Shown one piece after another: positions 1 to 10,109 of a DNA stretch of 36,262 bases (position 1 is its first letter; the number at the start of each line of letters is the position of its first letter). Below the pieces are notes generated by a model. The model ran no database searches. It was not told the DNA's origin and saw only the letters and a program-made list of their open reading frames with translations. The DNA is from Schoenoplectus triqueter (taxonomy: Eukaryota; Streptophyta; Magnoliopsida; Poales; Cyperaceae). The position numbers and the translations under genes are program-made. The stretch lies in the NCBI GenBank assembly GCA_964058805.1, contig CAXKVV010001188.1, positions 1-36,262 on the forward strand. Direction: 5' to 3'.

Positions 1-870
1 TAGCCGTCGGGTAAATTTTTGGAAAAATAAAACATAAGCAACTATTTTGTTCAATACACTATATCAAATGTACAACTGAATACTCTTATAGTTCTTTTCC
101 TTGAGTTGTATTTATATTTTCATTTTTTTTGCATTTAATGCTCACAGGACCAATGCAAATGCATAAATATAGGCTACAACGAGCTTGGCAAGCCCTCGTT
201 ACTCAAGGAATTAAAAAAAATGGGATAATGCTGATCTTGCAGATTTGCTATGGGAGTAGGGGCTATTACACGATTTAATATTCTCCTTAATTTTGTATGT
301 TACATAAACCCTTTTGTCCTTTTTTTTTTGTGATTTTTTGACCTACAGTAGTATTCTGGGCAAAAAAAAATTCATTTAGTTTGCTACATAGCTCAACTTC
401 TTACTGAGTTTTTTTATAACATCTCTATCATATGTTTGGTTATTTGTTAGATGTTATAGTTTGCTCATAATTAACTAAATGAACTATCTGGATGTGGTTA
501 AATTGAATGAACTAGCATATTTAATGAAAGACACCTTGTTGATCATTTTTATATGACAATACTTGCAAGTGCCTTATCATTTTATATCCTTAAACATTAA
601 AATAGTATCACATACTTATCTAAACTTTTGTTGTAGCCTAATGCAACATTTTATCAATTTCATATTCTTACAAGGACAAAGAGGACGATTCTTTGGGTTA
701 GTTTTTTACTTTTAATTCTTTTGATTTGCAAAAAAAGTTTAGTTGGCGGAAAGTAGCGAGGATAAATTTTTTAACACGAGATCCCTTAAAGCTAAAGAGT
801 GGATTTTGTTATGTTATTGATCAATTATTGAAAGTTGATAATTTATTTTAAGAAGGTGAAAAGGAAATAT
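1..870. other. AT-rich non-coding stretch
   Basis: I see no recognisable coding exon here. The stretch is AT-rich with homopolymer runs and has intron-like or intergenic composition. Because a SEC14-like gene relic begins further right on the + strand, upstream exons of that gene would be expected here, but I could not find any SEC14 N-terminal motif. Confidence 0.4.
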
Positions 871-1499
871 TAGGACTTACCTAGAAAAGGTAGCTATAAC
901 TGATGATATTGTGAAATTTATCGAAAATATCCGACTGTTTGCCCCATAATTTGAGATAAAATATTTCAACCCTGTATATTTAATTTTGGTTCCTATATAA
1001 AATTGTCCTTGGTGGTAATGTTTCGGATGAGGCACAAGATTGTTACCCAGAGTGATGATTGATTCTCTTACCAACCAAGGTAACAGCACCACCATGGCTG
1101 CCAACTTTACTGGCGATCTCACCTTAAAGTGCCCCTAGGACCCATGGACGAAGAAATGACTACAAAAGTACGAGTCCTAAGTAAGATTTTATCCTCACTT
1201 CTACATCGCAATATCGCATGCTTCGACATTACTTAACAACCTATCTACTGACTCTACAAAAGATATCCAAACCCAAAATCACCACCTCTCATTCTCCAAA
1301 AACCCTACTCACCCAGCCGCACCCACCATACTGTCTATTAGGTACACAACTCCATCGAAGGTCTTTCTTCGGTCATAGAACACGCTCAGCCAAATTCTAT
1401 TTCCAAACAATATCTACCTACATGCAGTGACTGCATCACCACAGGGAGGAGACTTTAGGGAGGCATATTAGTTCTAGAGGCCAATATAACAACACTTTA

Positions 1500-1722
1500 T
1501 TGACAGAGACCCTTGGCAAAGCATGCAACTGCAGGACCCACTATGCACAACACCAGAATCGTTGCCCTTACTGTCCGATTCGAACCACCCAGAGTCGAAG
1601 GGTCAGTGTTACAACTGATTGGCTATGGGTCATGATCAAACCTACTGTAGACAGTCCGAGCGAGTATGTGCCATTTGCTAACAGAAGGGCCACCAGGCCA
1701 AACACTGCTCGAGGATGACCTG
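1500..1722 (+). pseudogene. Retroelement relic with two broken CCHC zinc knuckles
   Basis: In the frame starting at 1607 the sequence reads C-Y-N-stop-L-A-M-G-H-D-Q-T-Y-C, and from 1667, in the same frame, [17 protein letters not shown]. Both fit CX2CX4HX4C spacing, allowing a TGA in place of the second Cys in the first and one interrupting TAA in the second. Two adjacent knuckles of this kind are typical of gag-like or ORF1-like proteins of plant retroelements, which bind nucleic acid. No reverse transcriptase was recognised nearby. The DNA from about 1020 to 1500 has a different texture from its surroundings and may belong to the same insertion. The relic ends right where a SEC14-like exon begins. 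The element class (LINE or LTR) cannot be decided. Confidence 0.55.
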
Positions 1723-2021
1723 CATCAGACACTGCATCAGATGTCTATAGTTAATGCTGGACATGGCTTCAAGTTAATTTGGAATAGTGTTAAGGCGTTT
1801 CTTGACCCTAAAATATCCTCCAAAATTCATGTATTTTCTCTCTTACCATGATGTTATCCATTAAGATAAAAGGATTTTAATGCAAAAAGTTGTTTTTTTT
1901 TCATATGCTTAGGTATTAGGTGCGAAGTTTCAGAGTAGACTTCTTGAAGCTATTGATTCGAGGTCGGTATTATTGTCCCATCAATTTCTCCTGACATTTT
2001 TCAGAATAGGGAATCACCTTA

Positions 2022-2192
2022 GGGAACCAGATCTGCTGTCGCGCGGCACAGTGCGGCGCAGCACGTGGTCCGTTCGATCACTTCGAGATTCGTGCTAACT
2101 CTCGAATCTTAAAGTATTAGCACGAATCTCAAAGTGATCGAACGGACCAGGTGCTGTGCCGCACCGTGCCGCGCGACAGTGTATCCGGGTCC
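2022..2192. mobile_element. Mutator-type MITE, GC-rich hairpin with 9-bp TSD
   Basis: A 171-bp element flanked by a perfect 9-bp duplication, ATCACCTTA (2013-2021 and 2193-2201). Its two halves are inverted copies over about 65 bp: CTGTCGCGCGGCACAGTGCG on the left pairs with the complement of CGCACCGTGCCGCGCGACAG on the right, with a short loop near 2100-2120. It is strikingly GC-rich for this region. A 9-bp TSD with long inverted arms is the usual signature of non-autonomous Mutator-like elements. It sits in the intron between exons B and C of the SEC14 relic. Confidence 0.85.
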
Positions 2193-2523
2193 ATCACCTT
2201 AGCTGGCTTTTGTGCCAGAAAGAACCAGGACAGAAGAGTTAAGTGTTGATGTTGAATCAATTATCTTATATTTGTCCAGCTATATATCTATAACTGGATC
2301 TATTTGGATTAAATAGAGGAACTTTAAAGAATTTTTTTGTATTTGGCTTAAATGGAAGAACTTTAAAGAACTTGTGTTATTTTTTATACTTAATTTAAAT
2401 TTTAAAATTATGCTTGGTGCAGTGAATTGCCAGAATTTCTTGGTGGTACATGTACGTACTCTGACAATGGGGGGTTGTCTTGCATCTAATAAAGGCCCGT
2501 GGAATGAACCTTCAATTATGAAG

Positions 2524-3180
2524 GTAATTTTTTTAAAATTTTCTTTGGTGCATGTAGTCTTTTTGCATAAACTGCTTGAGCAGTCTACTGGTCCATTAAG
2601 TCCGTGGGCTCCATTTATAATCCAGGTTCAACGCTGATGTTTTTGTTGGAAAACTGTTTCTCTAACCTGATGTTCTTCCAAGAATATTGTTGGCACTGTA
2701 GGCAGATAACCATGCATTAATACAGTCAATTCTAATATTTTTAAAGGTTTTGATTAGCATGGCAGTAGTAGAAATTTCTAAAATTTCCATCTTCATTTAA
2801 TTCTGAACATCTAAAATCTTTTCTTTTGCCAGGGTTTTTGTGTATAAACTTCGGGTGAATTAAAAGCAAATTGGGTTCACATGTGTTTAGTTTCATAATT
2901 CATTGTTGGTCTTACATAACCTTCAATAGGTTAAAGCAAAGAATATGCTTTGTCTATGTAGTTTGTGCACAGCATTCAAGATCTAAAGGCCGCTTCTGTG
3001 AATGGATTTAAGTTATTTCCTGAGGGAGAGGAAGGCTATTTGACTCCCTTCAAGTTTCAAACATTCAAGTCCAGATCTTATATCTAGGTGTTTTTGCATT
3101 TTGATTGTCATATATTACACTTGGAAAACTGATTTTCATAATTGCTATTTTTGGGAACATACCATATACATCAAATTTTG
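2524..3180. other. Non-coding remainder of the SEC14 relic
   Basis: This segment should contain the next SEC14-family exons, but only intron-like AT-rich DNA is visible. No continuous coding signal with sensible splice sites could be read. Confidence 0.35.
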
Positions 3181-3383
3181 AATTGTGGTCCGATGCTGAT
3201 GATCTGGGTTCACCTATGGCACCTAGATCAGGCGACTTCTCTTGTTTGACTCATGTACATGAAGAAGTAGACTACATTGTTATATTCCCTTTTCTCATTT
3301 CATGTTCTTGGGAAAGGACAAGTGGGCATCTCGGGATCCTTCAGTTTTATGTGATTCTTTTTTCTGCAGTTATAATACACAAA

Positions 3384-3740
3384 TTGGAATCGGGGAGGTC
3401 CCAACGGATTGGGACCAATTTTGATTCCAATTTCATTTTCATCCGATTCACATCTAGATTAGAATAAAATATAAAAATAAAAGTAATTTTCATCAAGATT
3501 AGTCATTAAATGCGAATAGACGGTTGAAAATGGGTTTGGAACCAAAATTGGTCTCAAACCGTTGGGACCTCTCCCGATTCTGATTTAGAATAAAACATAA
3601 AAATAAAAGTAATTTTCATCAAAATTAGTGATTAAAAACGAATCTGACGGTTGAGACTGGACTTGGAACCAAAATTGGTCCCATGTCATTGGGACCTCCT
3701 TGATTTCAAATCGGAATCGGGGAGGTCCCAACGGCAATTA
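3384..3740. repeat. Nested inverted and tandem repeat with GGAGGTCCCAACGG motif
   Basis: GGAATCGGGGAGGTCCCAAC occurs at about 3385 and again directly near 3711. Between them the complementary form (CCGTTGGGACCTCTCCCGAT) occurs near 3560 and a decayed version near 3685. A unit of about 130-145 bp containing AAAATAAAAGTAATTTTCAT is present twice (about 3455-3590 and 3590-3710). This looks like a small inverted-repeat transposon that duplicated or inserted into itself. No clear target duplication was found. Confidence 0.7.
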
Positions 3741-4026
3741 TCTTTTGCAGCAGCACTTCTCGTTTTGAACAACAGCAACAATTGCAAGTAATAAAAAGCC
3801 ATGTTATTGGGTTTTCCAGCAAAATGTGTTAATGTATTAATATTGTACATTTTTTCCTGAACAATATAAAAAGATGCAAACAGATTAAATGTCCCGTTAT
3901 TCAAATGCTATAGAGATTAAATGTAAAGTTCATATACCAATAAATCAGTCACATTATCCAAACGGAGTTTATTAAGGGAAATTAAATTAACATACTAGAT
4001 ACCTCGAATTGCCTTCCCAATTGACA
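3741..4026. other. 3' flank of the resistance gene
   Basis: AT-rich non-coding DNA. On the - strand it would hold the 3'UTR and polyadenylation region of the CC-NBS-LRR gene. No separate gene is seen. Confidence 0.4.
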
Positions 4027-6765
4027 TCAACCATAACTATTGAAAGATGCTTCCATATGAGATTTTGTATGGGGGCCATTCCATTCCAAGCTGTCCCACC
4101 AGTCCATGTAGCCACTTATCTCCACTTTTCTCTCTGTTTCACAGATGCCAAGAGGCAGCCTCTTCAGGTTCTTACACCCAACAAACCGAGCACTTTGTAA
4201 TGAAGGAAAACAAACCTCATCATTGCATACTTTTATCATTTCGGGAACATCCCATAGACATAGTTTCTTAAGCTCTGGGAATGTGGCCATGGAACTTGAA
4301 GAAACCACTGCATCATCAGCAATTAGTTGCTTCATTTTTGCACAATATTTTACATCTAGAGTTTTTAAGCTTTGAAGGTGCAAAACCCAAGTGACATCAA
4401 GAAGGTTTTTGCATGTTGTAATTTCAAGCTCAACAAGATTATTGAAACATGTGTGCGGTTCAACACCTTGCCACACAATCATTCGTAGCTCAAGGAGGCT
4501 CGAAAGGGCAAACTTTTCTAAACGGTTAAAGCTCCAAATTGATTCTTCAATTACTAATTCCACCAAACTTTTACAACGCTCTATTGACAGTTCCACCAGA
4601 AATTTCGTTCTGTAATTGTGAATCAGGTTCCCTGGGAATAGACAGAGAGATGTTAATCCTCGCGTATCTTGGATTTTTAGATACAAGGTAGTTATATTTG
4701 GTAAATTAATGATCTTCTTGAAAGAAATAACATCTGTAACTGTGATTCCAAGATATCCTAGTCTCGACAAGCATTCAATTTCTTCATATCCAATGCCACC
4801 TTGGACACCAAGTTGCAACATTGTACCATACAAATTCAGCAGGTGTAGATTAACTAACTTTGTTACCATCCCTTGATAAATTTTGGAAAGCAGATGAGCA
4901 TCTTGGACATGCAGGTATTTTAGCTTCACTAATTGACCCATCACCTTCGGCAGTGATTTAATCTTCGTATTGGAAAGATTAAGAAATTCCAAATTTTTGA
5001 GGGTTTCTATACCTTTAGGCAGAGAATCGATGCATGTTTCTGATAGATCCAAATACTTGAGACTCGAGTTGCCCAGAAAAATTTTAGTGGGGATATACTC
5101 AAGGAACTTACAATCTACAAATGACAGTGACTGCAGTTTTGAATTTCCATTATCGAATGGTTCCTTTGAAAGGTCATAACCCAAATAATGCACTTGTGGA
5201 TTTTCAGTATAATAAAGTCGAACAGCACTTGGCAATATAGAAATCCTCTCTGCATTACTCCATCGGTTAGGAAATGAGTTCTTATCAATCACAAACCATC
5301 TTTCACTTTGCATTTGACAATCGCATGCCATCCATAGGGCTAGGTCTGCAACGACATCATGCATTTTGAATTGGTCTTTTTCAATATCACCCTCCAACAA
5401 GGATGCTTTCTTGAGGTTCTTCACCACAAAAAGCCCCATGTCATAGGCTTGTTCAATGTTATCTAGTTCTTCAAAACACCCAAGTCCAATCCATCTTTCA
5501 ATTATAAATCTTGCTGAAAACGACTGCTTATGACAAATTAGGGAGCAAAACAAAAAACACATCTTCGTTGTCTCATCCTTGAGGTTATCGTAGCTGATTT
5601 TTAGAACCGGAAACAATCTATCATCTTCTTTTAGCACTTCCGGGAGCTTGCACCATTCAAGCAATTTTATCGTGTCCTTCCACTCCTTAAATGTCTTGTC
5701 AGACATAGCTAGTCCAACAACACTAATAGCTAATGGCAAACCATAACACTTTCGGGCAAGCACCTCCGCTTCTGTTCTTACGCTGGGATCAGAAAGAAGA
5801 GTTCCGCCAACTTTTGATTTAAATAGGTCCCATGCATCTTCCCATTCCAGGCAACTTACTTCGAGTTTCTTGTCGGCTTGCATCTGCGCACATATCTGTT
5901 GTGAGCGTGTGGTGAAAAGGATTTTCTGCTTGTACGTGGTGCCAGAGCGAAGTGGAATTCCAACTTCTGTAAGATCAACCATCTCCCAAATGTCATCTAA
6001 CAGAAGCAAGAAATTTTTTTCCCTAAAGAAATTGAAGATGGATGTTGCCCGTGATTGCACACTTTCATCGTCACTTATATTCAAGTGAACTCTACATGCT
6101 ATGTCCTTCTGAATCATGAAAAGATCACAGTTTTGGCCAATGGAAACATATACTACATAATTAAACTCAATTTGCTCAATCCTCGTGTGATAATTGTTAA
6201 TTCTTGCCAGGAGAGTTGTCTTACCAACCCCACCCATGCCATGAATTCCAATAACATTATCAGTATGATTGGATAGGTAGACAAGGGCCTCATTCAGATA
6301 ATTACGTTGTCCGACTAAATGCCATGCAACTGGGACCTCTCTAACAGCATGAGCAAGTGAGGTGGCAATGTCAGTTGGGGCATTATTTTTTAGTTCATTT
6401 AACATAGCAATTTTCCTTGTCAGAGACCGTCCGGTTTTGATGTTTGCCAAGAAATTGCAAGAGCAACCACATATATGAAACTTCTGTTTTTCATGCTCAT
6501 TTTTTAGGGAAATCACGTTGGTTTCAGCACCTTCAACTTTCACCAGCCAATCCTTCACCTCTTGATTTGGGCGCTTTTGGTCTAATTCTGCTTCTTGAAT
6601 TTTCTCTTTAATTTTTTCCTTAGTGCGACTAAGCTCATCAAGTAATCTGTCAAGTTCTGCAATTTCAGCTCCTGCACAAAAGCAGTAAAAGAACTGCCTC
6701 TTGATGGGAATGTACATCTCAGTGATGAGGAGATTGTAAATTGGGCCAAGTATAAAAGATTCCAT
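4027..6765 (-). CDS. CC-NBS-LRR disease resistance protein (RPS5-like CNL)
   Basis: An intracellular immune receptor that detects pathogen effectors and triggers defence, 912 residues from the chosen Met at 6765. Residues about 33-125 form the charged coiled-coil region, with a C-G-C-S-C cluster near 99-103 as in RPS5-like CNLs. The NB-ARC core is complete: P-loop GMGGVGKTT (176-184), kinase 2 LLLLDDIW (253-260), RNBS-B ILFTTRSQQIC (282-292), GLPLA (342-346), RNBS-D CFLFCSLICH (403-412) and MHDVV (468-472). Leucine-rich repeats run from about 540 to 890, with clear units such as LKYLDLSETCIDSLPKGI. The frame stays open up to 6873, but tttgcag|GCGC at 6788 is a good splice acceptor, so the extra upstream residues are intron and the MESF start is preferred. 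The coding sequence is one exon with no stop or frameshift and looks functional. The pathogen recognised cannot be inferred. Confidence 0.95.
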   Translation of the reverse strand: MESFILGPIYNLLITEMYIPIKRQFFYCFCAGAEIAELDRLLDELSRTKEKIKEKIQEAELDQKRPNQEVKDWLVKVEGAETNVISLKNEHEKQKFHICGCSCNFLANIKTGRSLTRKIAMLNELKNNAPTDIATSLAHAVREVPVAWHLVGQRNYLNEALVYLSNHTDNVIGIHGMGGVGKTTLLARINNYHTRIEQIEFNYVVYVSIGQNCDLFMIQKDIACRVHLNISDDESVQSRATSIFNFFREKNFLLLLDDIWEMVDLTEVGIPLRSGTTYKQKILFTTRSQQICAQMQADKKLEVSCLEWEDAWDLFKSKVGGTLLSDPSVRTEAEVLARKCYGLPLAISVVGLAMSDKTFKEWKDTIKLLEWCKLPEVLKEDDRLFPVLKISYDNLKDETTKMCFLFCSLICHKQSFSARFIIERWIGLGCFEELDNIEQAYDMGLFVVKNLKKASLLEGDIEKDQFKMHDVVADLALWMACDCQMQSERWFVIDKNSFPNRWSNAERISILPSAVRLYYTENPQVHYLGYDLSKEPFDNGNSKLQSLSFVDCKFLEYIPTKIFLGNSSLKYLDLSETCIDSLPKGIETLKNLEFLNLSNTKIKSLPKVMGQLVKLKYLHVQDAHLLSKIYQGMVTKLVNLHLLNLYGTMLQLGVQGGIGYEEIECLSRLGYLGITVTDVISFKKIINLPNITTLYLKIQDTRGLTSLCLFPGNLIHNYRTKFLVELSIERCKSLVELVIEESIWSFNRLEKFALSSLLELRMIVWQGVEPHTCFNNLVELEITTCKNLLDVTWVLHLQSLKTLDVKYCAKMKQLIADDAVVSSSSMATFPELKKLCLWDVPEMIKVCNDEVCFPSLQSARFVGCKNLKRLPLGICETERKVEISGYMDWWDSLEWNGPHTKSHMEASFNSYG

Positions 6766-6960
6766 TTTTCTTGTTTGAATATAGCGCCTGCAAATTAAAA
6801 TAGGCGCAAAACATGAATAGTTATGTAGATTGTGTTGTAAAAGAACAGAAAAAAAAAACAGTGACTTCAGCATAACTTTTATAGTTGACTTTTTTTACGA
6901 CAATATTCCTTAATATCTATTTGATGGTACAAATATTCAAAACTCAATGTATTGAATCAA

Positions 6961-7496
6961 CAGGGATTGGCAACCCTCAGCCAAATTCACAATTCAGCTG
7001 AGTGATGGATTAGGATCAGTAAACTGAGTCTAATCCATCGGATCAACACCAGCTGAGTCAGACCAACATTTAAAGGTCTGATCTAATTTGATCTAGCTAT
7101 AGGTATCTGAGCTGAGCCAGCCAGCACTTATTTCCACTTGTGTCATTTCAAATTGTGGACCAGAATATCAGTCCTGCTCCTGGATTTTTGTCTACTTTTA
7201 TCTAATTTGTTCTTTTCAGCGTAGAAGTTTTCAATAAAAGTACGAGGACTGCAATATATCTGCTACATTTAGAAATTTAAAATTCTTGTTGAGATTTTAG
7301 CATATATTAGAATTTCCCTCCTTTTTTTTTTTGTTTTTGCTCATTAATTCTAATTTTAAAATATATAGATTTTCAACCTAAGAAGCCGATTTTGTTTGCT
7401 GAATCTAAGAGAGACAACTCTGATCTGAGTTAACCAAGTTTGATCCAGCACCTAACGGTTGATCCCAATCCAGAAACCGACTTTTGAGAACCCTGA
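6961..7496. mobile_element. Possible hAT-like element
   Basis: The left end reads CAGGGATTGGCAACCCTC and the right end, reverse-complemented, reads CAGGGTTCTCAAAAGTCG. Both resemble the CAGGG-CAA termini common in plant hAT MITEs. The interior is rich in degenerate CTGAG/GATC motifs. No matching 8-bp flanks were found, so the call is weak. Confidence 0.35.
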
Positions 7497-7627
7497 CAAG
7501 GTTTGAACTTAAAAAACTCAACAGAAATGTTCTCAAAGTCTACTTATGAAACCAAGGGAACTGTATTAAACATCATCCAAAATATCATGCCATAGGGTTC
7601 TTGGTTAATTTCAAAGGATTTCAAAGG

Positions 7628-8180
7628 ACAATTCAGCATTTGGTCCCTGAATTTTCTAAAAAAATCAAGTTGGTCTCTGAACTTTTATTTGCACCAACTT
7701 CTTAAAAGACCAAGTTAGTTTTTGAACATCATCAGAAAACCAAGTTCAAAATGCATCGAATAAGTTTTTGAACTTTTGAAATATAAACTAACTTGGTTAC
7801 TGATTTTTTTTTTCAAAAATACTAATTTATCCCTGAACTTTTAGACTAGTATCTGATTCGATTTTCACTATTCATACCTGGTTAAGTACGGCTGAATAAG
7901 GTTAGACCCATCAAATCGAATGTCAATAAATGTTCAATAACCATTTTAGTTTTTTCTTTTCTATGTTGGTGCACCAAATTAGTTTTTATGAAAATTTTTA
8001 AGGAACTATTTGATGTAGATTAAAGTTGAAGGATCAATTTGTTTTTTTCTGAAAAAAAAGGTTCAAGGACAAACTTGATATTTTCTAAAAAGTTAAGACC
8101 AATTTGATACAAAAAAATATCTAGGAACTAACTTGATTTTTTTGAAAAAAGAAATCAGGGACCAGGAAAGTGAATTCTCT
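7628..8180. mobile_element. Long inverted-repeat element (TTTGGTCCCTGA type)
   Basis: The left arm starts near CATTTGGTCCCTGAATTTTC and continues with AATCAAGTTGGTCTCTGAAC. The right arm ends with the complementary sequence (AACTTGATTTTTTTGAAAAA, then ATCAGGGACCAGG). Several internal copies of the 'ggtccttgaacttt' theme occur in both orientations. It lies inside the proposed leader intron of the resistance gene. Exact ends and target duplication are not resolved. Confidence 0.6.
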
Positions 8181-8371
8181 CAATTAAACAGCAACTTCCA
8201 GATCATGCAAATTCTTCAGTCATCACATATAAAACCATTTTCTGAACTTGTTCTTTTGTGTGCAGAATTCTGACGTATAAATTTAAGGCGGTCTGGTTTA
8301 ATAAGAGTTAATTTGAGAATGGTATTGAGTATAATGAAATAAAAGAATCGGAAAGAATGAAGAGTACTTAC

Positions 8372-8475
8372 TTTGCTCTGGAACTACACCTGCGATGTGC
8401 GAAGTGTCAACGCCGATAAGAGATTTGAAGCTGGCTTCTACAGAGTGCGAGCGAGAATCCGAGAGAGAAGAAATA
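8372..8475 (-). other. Candidate non-coding first exon (5'UTR) of the CC-NBS-LRR gene
   Basis: Read on the - strand, this stretch ends in a strong donor and starts within a CT-rich leader (CTTCTCTCTCGGATTCTCGC). It is less AT-rich than its flanks and has no in-frame coding role. It is proposed as the transcribed leader spliced to 6787. The transcription start is a guess. Confidence 0.45.
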
Positions 8476-8479
8476 TTCC

Positions 8480-8560
8480 ATGGTCAAGCGCCCCAAGATA
8501 AGAAAAATAAAATGTCCACACCCCATTAAGAGTGCGGAGGAAGCTTTTGACTTTTGACAA
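8480..8560 (-). promoter_or_regulatory. W-box cluster upstream of the CC-NBS-LRR gene
   Basis: Three TTGAC cores lie just upstream of the proposed leader exon: TTGACC on the - strand (8482-8487), and TTGACT (8547-8552) and TTGACA (8554-8559) on the + strand. TTGAC[C/T] is the WRKY-binding W-box core, often found in promoters of defence genes. Short motifs like this also occur by chance, so function is inferred. Confidence 0.4.
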
Positions 8561-8599
8561 ATGGCACGCTCGCTGTCAAACAATACAATAGCAAACTCG

Positions 8600-9588
8600 C
8601 TGTCATAGTTTCTAAACAGTTGGATTTAATTTAGACAGTACAGATTTTAGATAGGGTTTTGATTTTTTTGGTTCTGATCTTCGGTTATGTTAGTTGTGGC
8701 TCGTGAATTGCTCATAATTTATTTAAAATTAGTTTAAATTTAACTTGTTCATTAGTGAACTGTGTCATTAACGAGTCGAGCTTGAGCTTGAGCTTGACCT
8801 GACTCGGTTCACTAAGTTCATTTGATTTGTTTAACTATTAGTTTTTATTATTTATATTATTTTATTATAATTTTTAGTATATTATATAAATTATATTATG
8901 ATATATATGAAAATATTATATAAAATATATTTATATTTATTTTTGTTAATTTTTACATAAATTTTAGTATAGTTTTTTTTGTTAAATATAAATAATTATT
9001 AAATAAGTTGTTAATAAACTGATCATGAATGAACAAATATGATTCAAAAATATTTAACAATAGGGGCGGATGTAGGATTTTAGCCAGGGGCTAACTATCG
9101 GATTGTAATAGCTTATCGGGTTCAAACTCATTAACTAATCGGGTACTAAATAAAATAATAATAATTTAATATATATTATTACCTAACAAAAAATTATCAA
9201 AATAATATTCTTTTAAATATTAAAATAACAACAAAATAAAACTCAAAGTAATAAATAATCAAGTTGATGACAAAAGTTTTCCACTATGAAATTTCGTATT
9301 TTAAAATTTTTACATAATTATTTTATTATGCACGATATTAAAAAAACCACCTCGGCTGAATATGAGTTTGAGTTAGATTGATTCGGTTTGTTTATAGCCT
9401 AATGTGTGGTTAGCAAAAAAAAAAAACAAATTCAGTGACATCACGTGTGATGACAGAAAAATATGGTGACGGATGTGAATTCTTGACCAATTGCTGATCT
9501 GATGGTTAGGCCAATTAAGCTGCCTAGCGGTTTTAGAGATCGGATAAATCAGATTATTTTATTACTTCGTTTTAAACAATTTCGGTCC
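8600..9588. other. AT-rich intergenic DNA with unresolved repeats
   Basis: No gene was seen. Around 8755-8820 there is a GAGCTTGAGCTTGAGCTTGA microrepeat next to CGAGT/GTTCACTAA motifs of the kind seen in degenerate plant MITEs. At 9062 TAGGGGCGGATGTAGGATTT matches the terminus of other elements in this window (33825, 35595), but no partner end was found, so it may be a broken copy. Confidence 0.4.
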
Positions 9589-9596
9589 GATATGAT

Positions 9597-10034
9597 TAGG
9601 GTTGTACAAACTGTTCTTACGGTTTAAATCGAAATAATTATATATATCAGAATTTTTTTTGGTTTGTTAAATTATAAACCGAATCAAATTTTTAAAAATA
9701 TCAATCGAATAATTAAAAAACTGAATAAATCAAAATTTTATTTGGTTTATTTAAAAAGGAATAAAAATATCAAAAGTTATAAATATTGATAGAAGAAATA
9801 AATAGCTTACAAATAAAATAAATAATTAAATAAAATTTATAGAAAATAAATATATTCTGATTATATTTGATATAAAATTGTTTGATAAATCAAAACCAAA
9901 TTAAAAAATAAAAACCGAATTAGCTAAAATTTTCAACTGAATTGAAATTTTTAAACTGAAAAACTGAGCCAAATAGTCCAGAATTTAACGATTCGGTTTA
10001 AAACTAATTAAACCGGTCCATTTGCACACCCCTA
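9597..10034. mobile_element. hAT-type MITE with 8-bp TSD (TAGGG class)
   Basis: Terminal inverted repeats are TAGGGTTGTACAAACTG (left) and TAGGGGTGTGCAAATGG (right end, complemented). The flanking 8-bp duplication is GATATGAT (9589-9596) and GATATGAC (10035-10042), 7 of 8 matching. The interior is AT-rich with repeated AACCGAAT-like motifs and no transposase, so it is non-autonomous. Confidence 0.8.
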
Positions 10035-10073
10035 GATATGACATGAGTTGACAATTTTCGAATCTATCCAAAC

Positions 10074-10076
<3 letters not shown>

Positions 10077-10109
<33 letters not shown>

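Larger units (their letters stand above)
1729..3290 (+). pseudogene. SFH: SEC14-like phosphatidylinositol-transfer protein (SFH family), decayed fragment
   Basis: Three consecutive exons are legible. Exon A (about 1729-1830) encodes [18 protein letters not shown] and continues to [15 protein letters not shown]. Exon B (1913-1962, acceptor tatgcttag, donor AG|GTCGGT) encodes VLGAKFQSRLLEAIDS. Exon C (2423-2523) encodes ELPEFLGGTCTYSDNGG, then CLASNKGPWNEPSIMK. These match the lipid-binding core of plant Sec14 proteins, which exchange phosphatidylinositol and phosphatidylcholine at membranes. The phases agree across both junctions. Exon C has six G at 2469-2474 where five are expected; this +1 shift gives a TAA at 2487. 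A further segment around 3180-3285 (DADDLGSPMAPRSGDFSC, then a HEE-containing stretch) resembles the C-terminal linker of SFH proteins. The N-terminal exons are missing and a retroelement relic abuts exon A. It is a gene fragment, not a working gene. The core identity is firm and the 3' part tentative. Confidence 0.85.
6788..8371 (-). other. 5'UTR intron of the CC-NBS-LRR gene
   Basis: On the - strand a consensus donor AAA|GTAAGTACT lies at 8371-8372 and the acceptor TTTGCAG| at 6788. The roughly 1.6 kb between them has no coding signal and carries transposon-like repeats. A leader intron just before the start codon is common in plant resistance genes. The splicing is inferred from the sites alone. 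Confidence 0.55.

Noticed and set aside
1737..1790. A possible third CCHC zinc knuckle after the first two (C-I-R-C ... G-H-G-F)
   Set aside because: It needs a stop and a frameshift, and the same bases read cleanly as SEC14 [15 protein letters not shown] in another frame, with two further SEC14 exons downstream.
3105..3467. A 120-residue open frame as an independent gene
   Set aside because: It begins in non-coding DNA, covers a probable SEC14 C-terminal remnant and runs into a repeat element.
6766..6873. An N-terminal extension of 36 residues on the CC-NBS-LRR protein
   Set aside because: The extension crosses a good splice acceptor at 6788 and does not resemble a CNL N-terminus; the MESF start fits the family.
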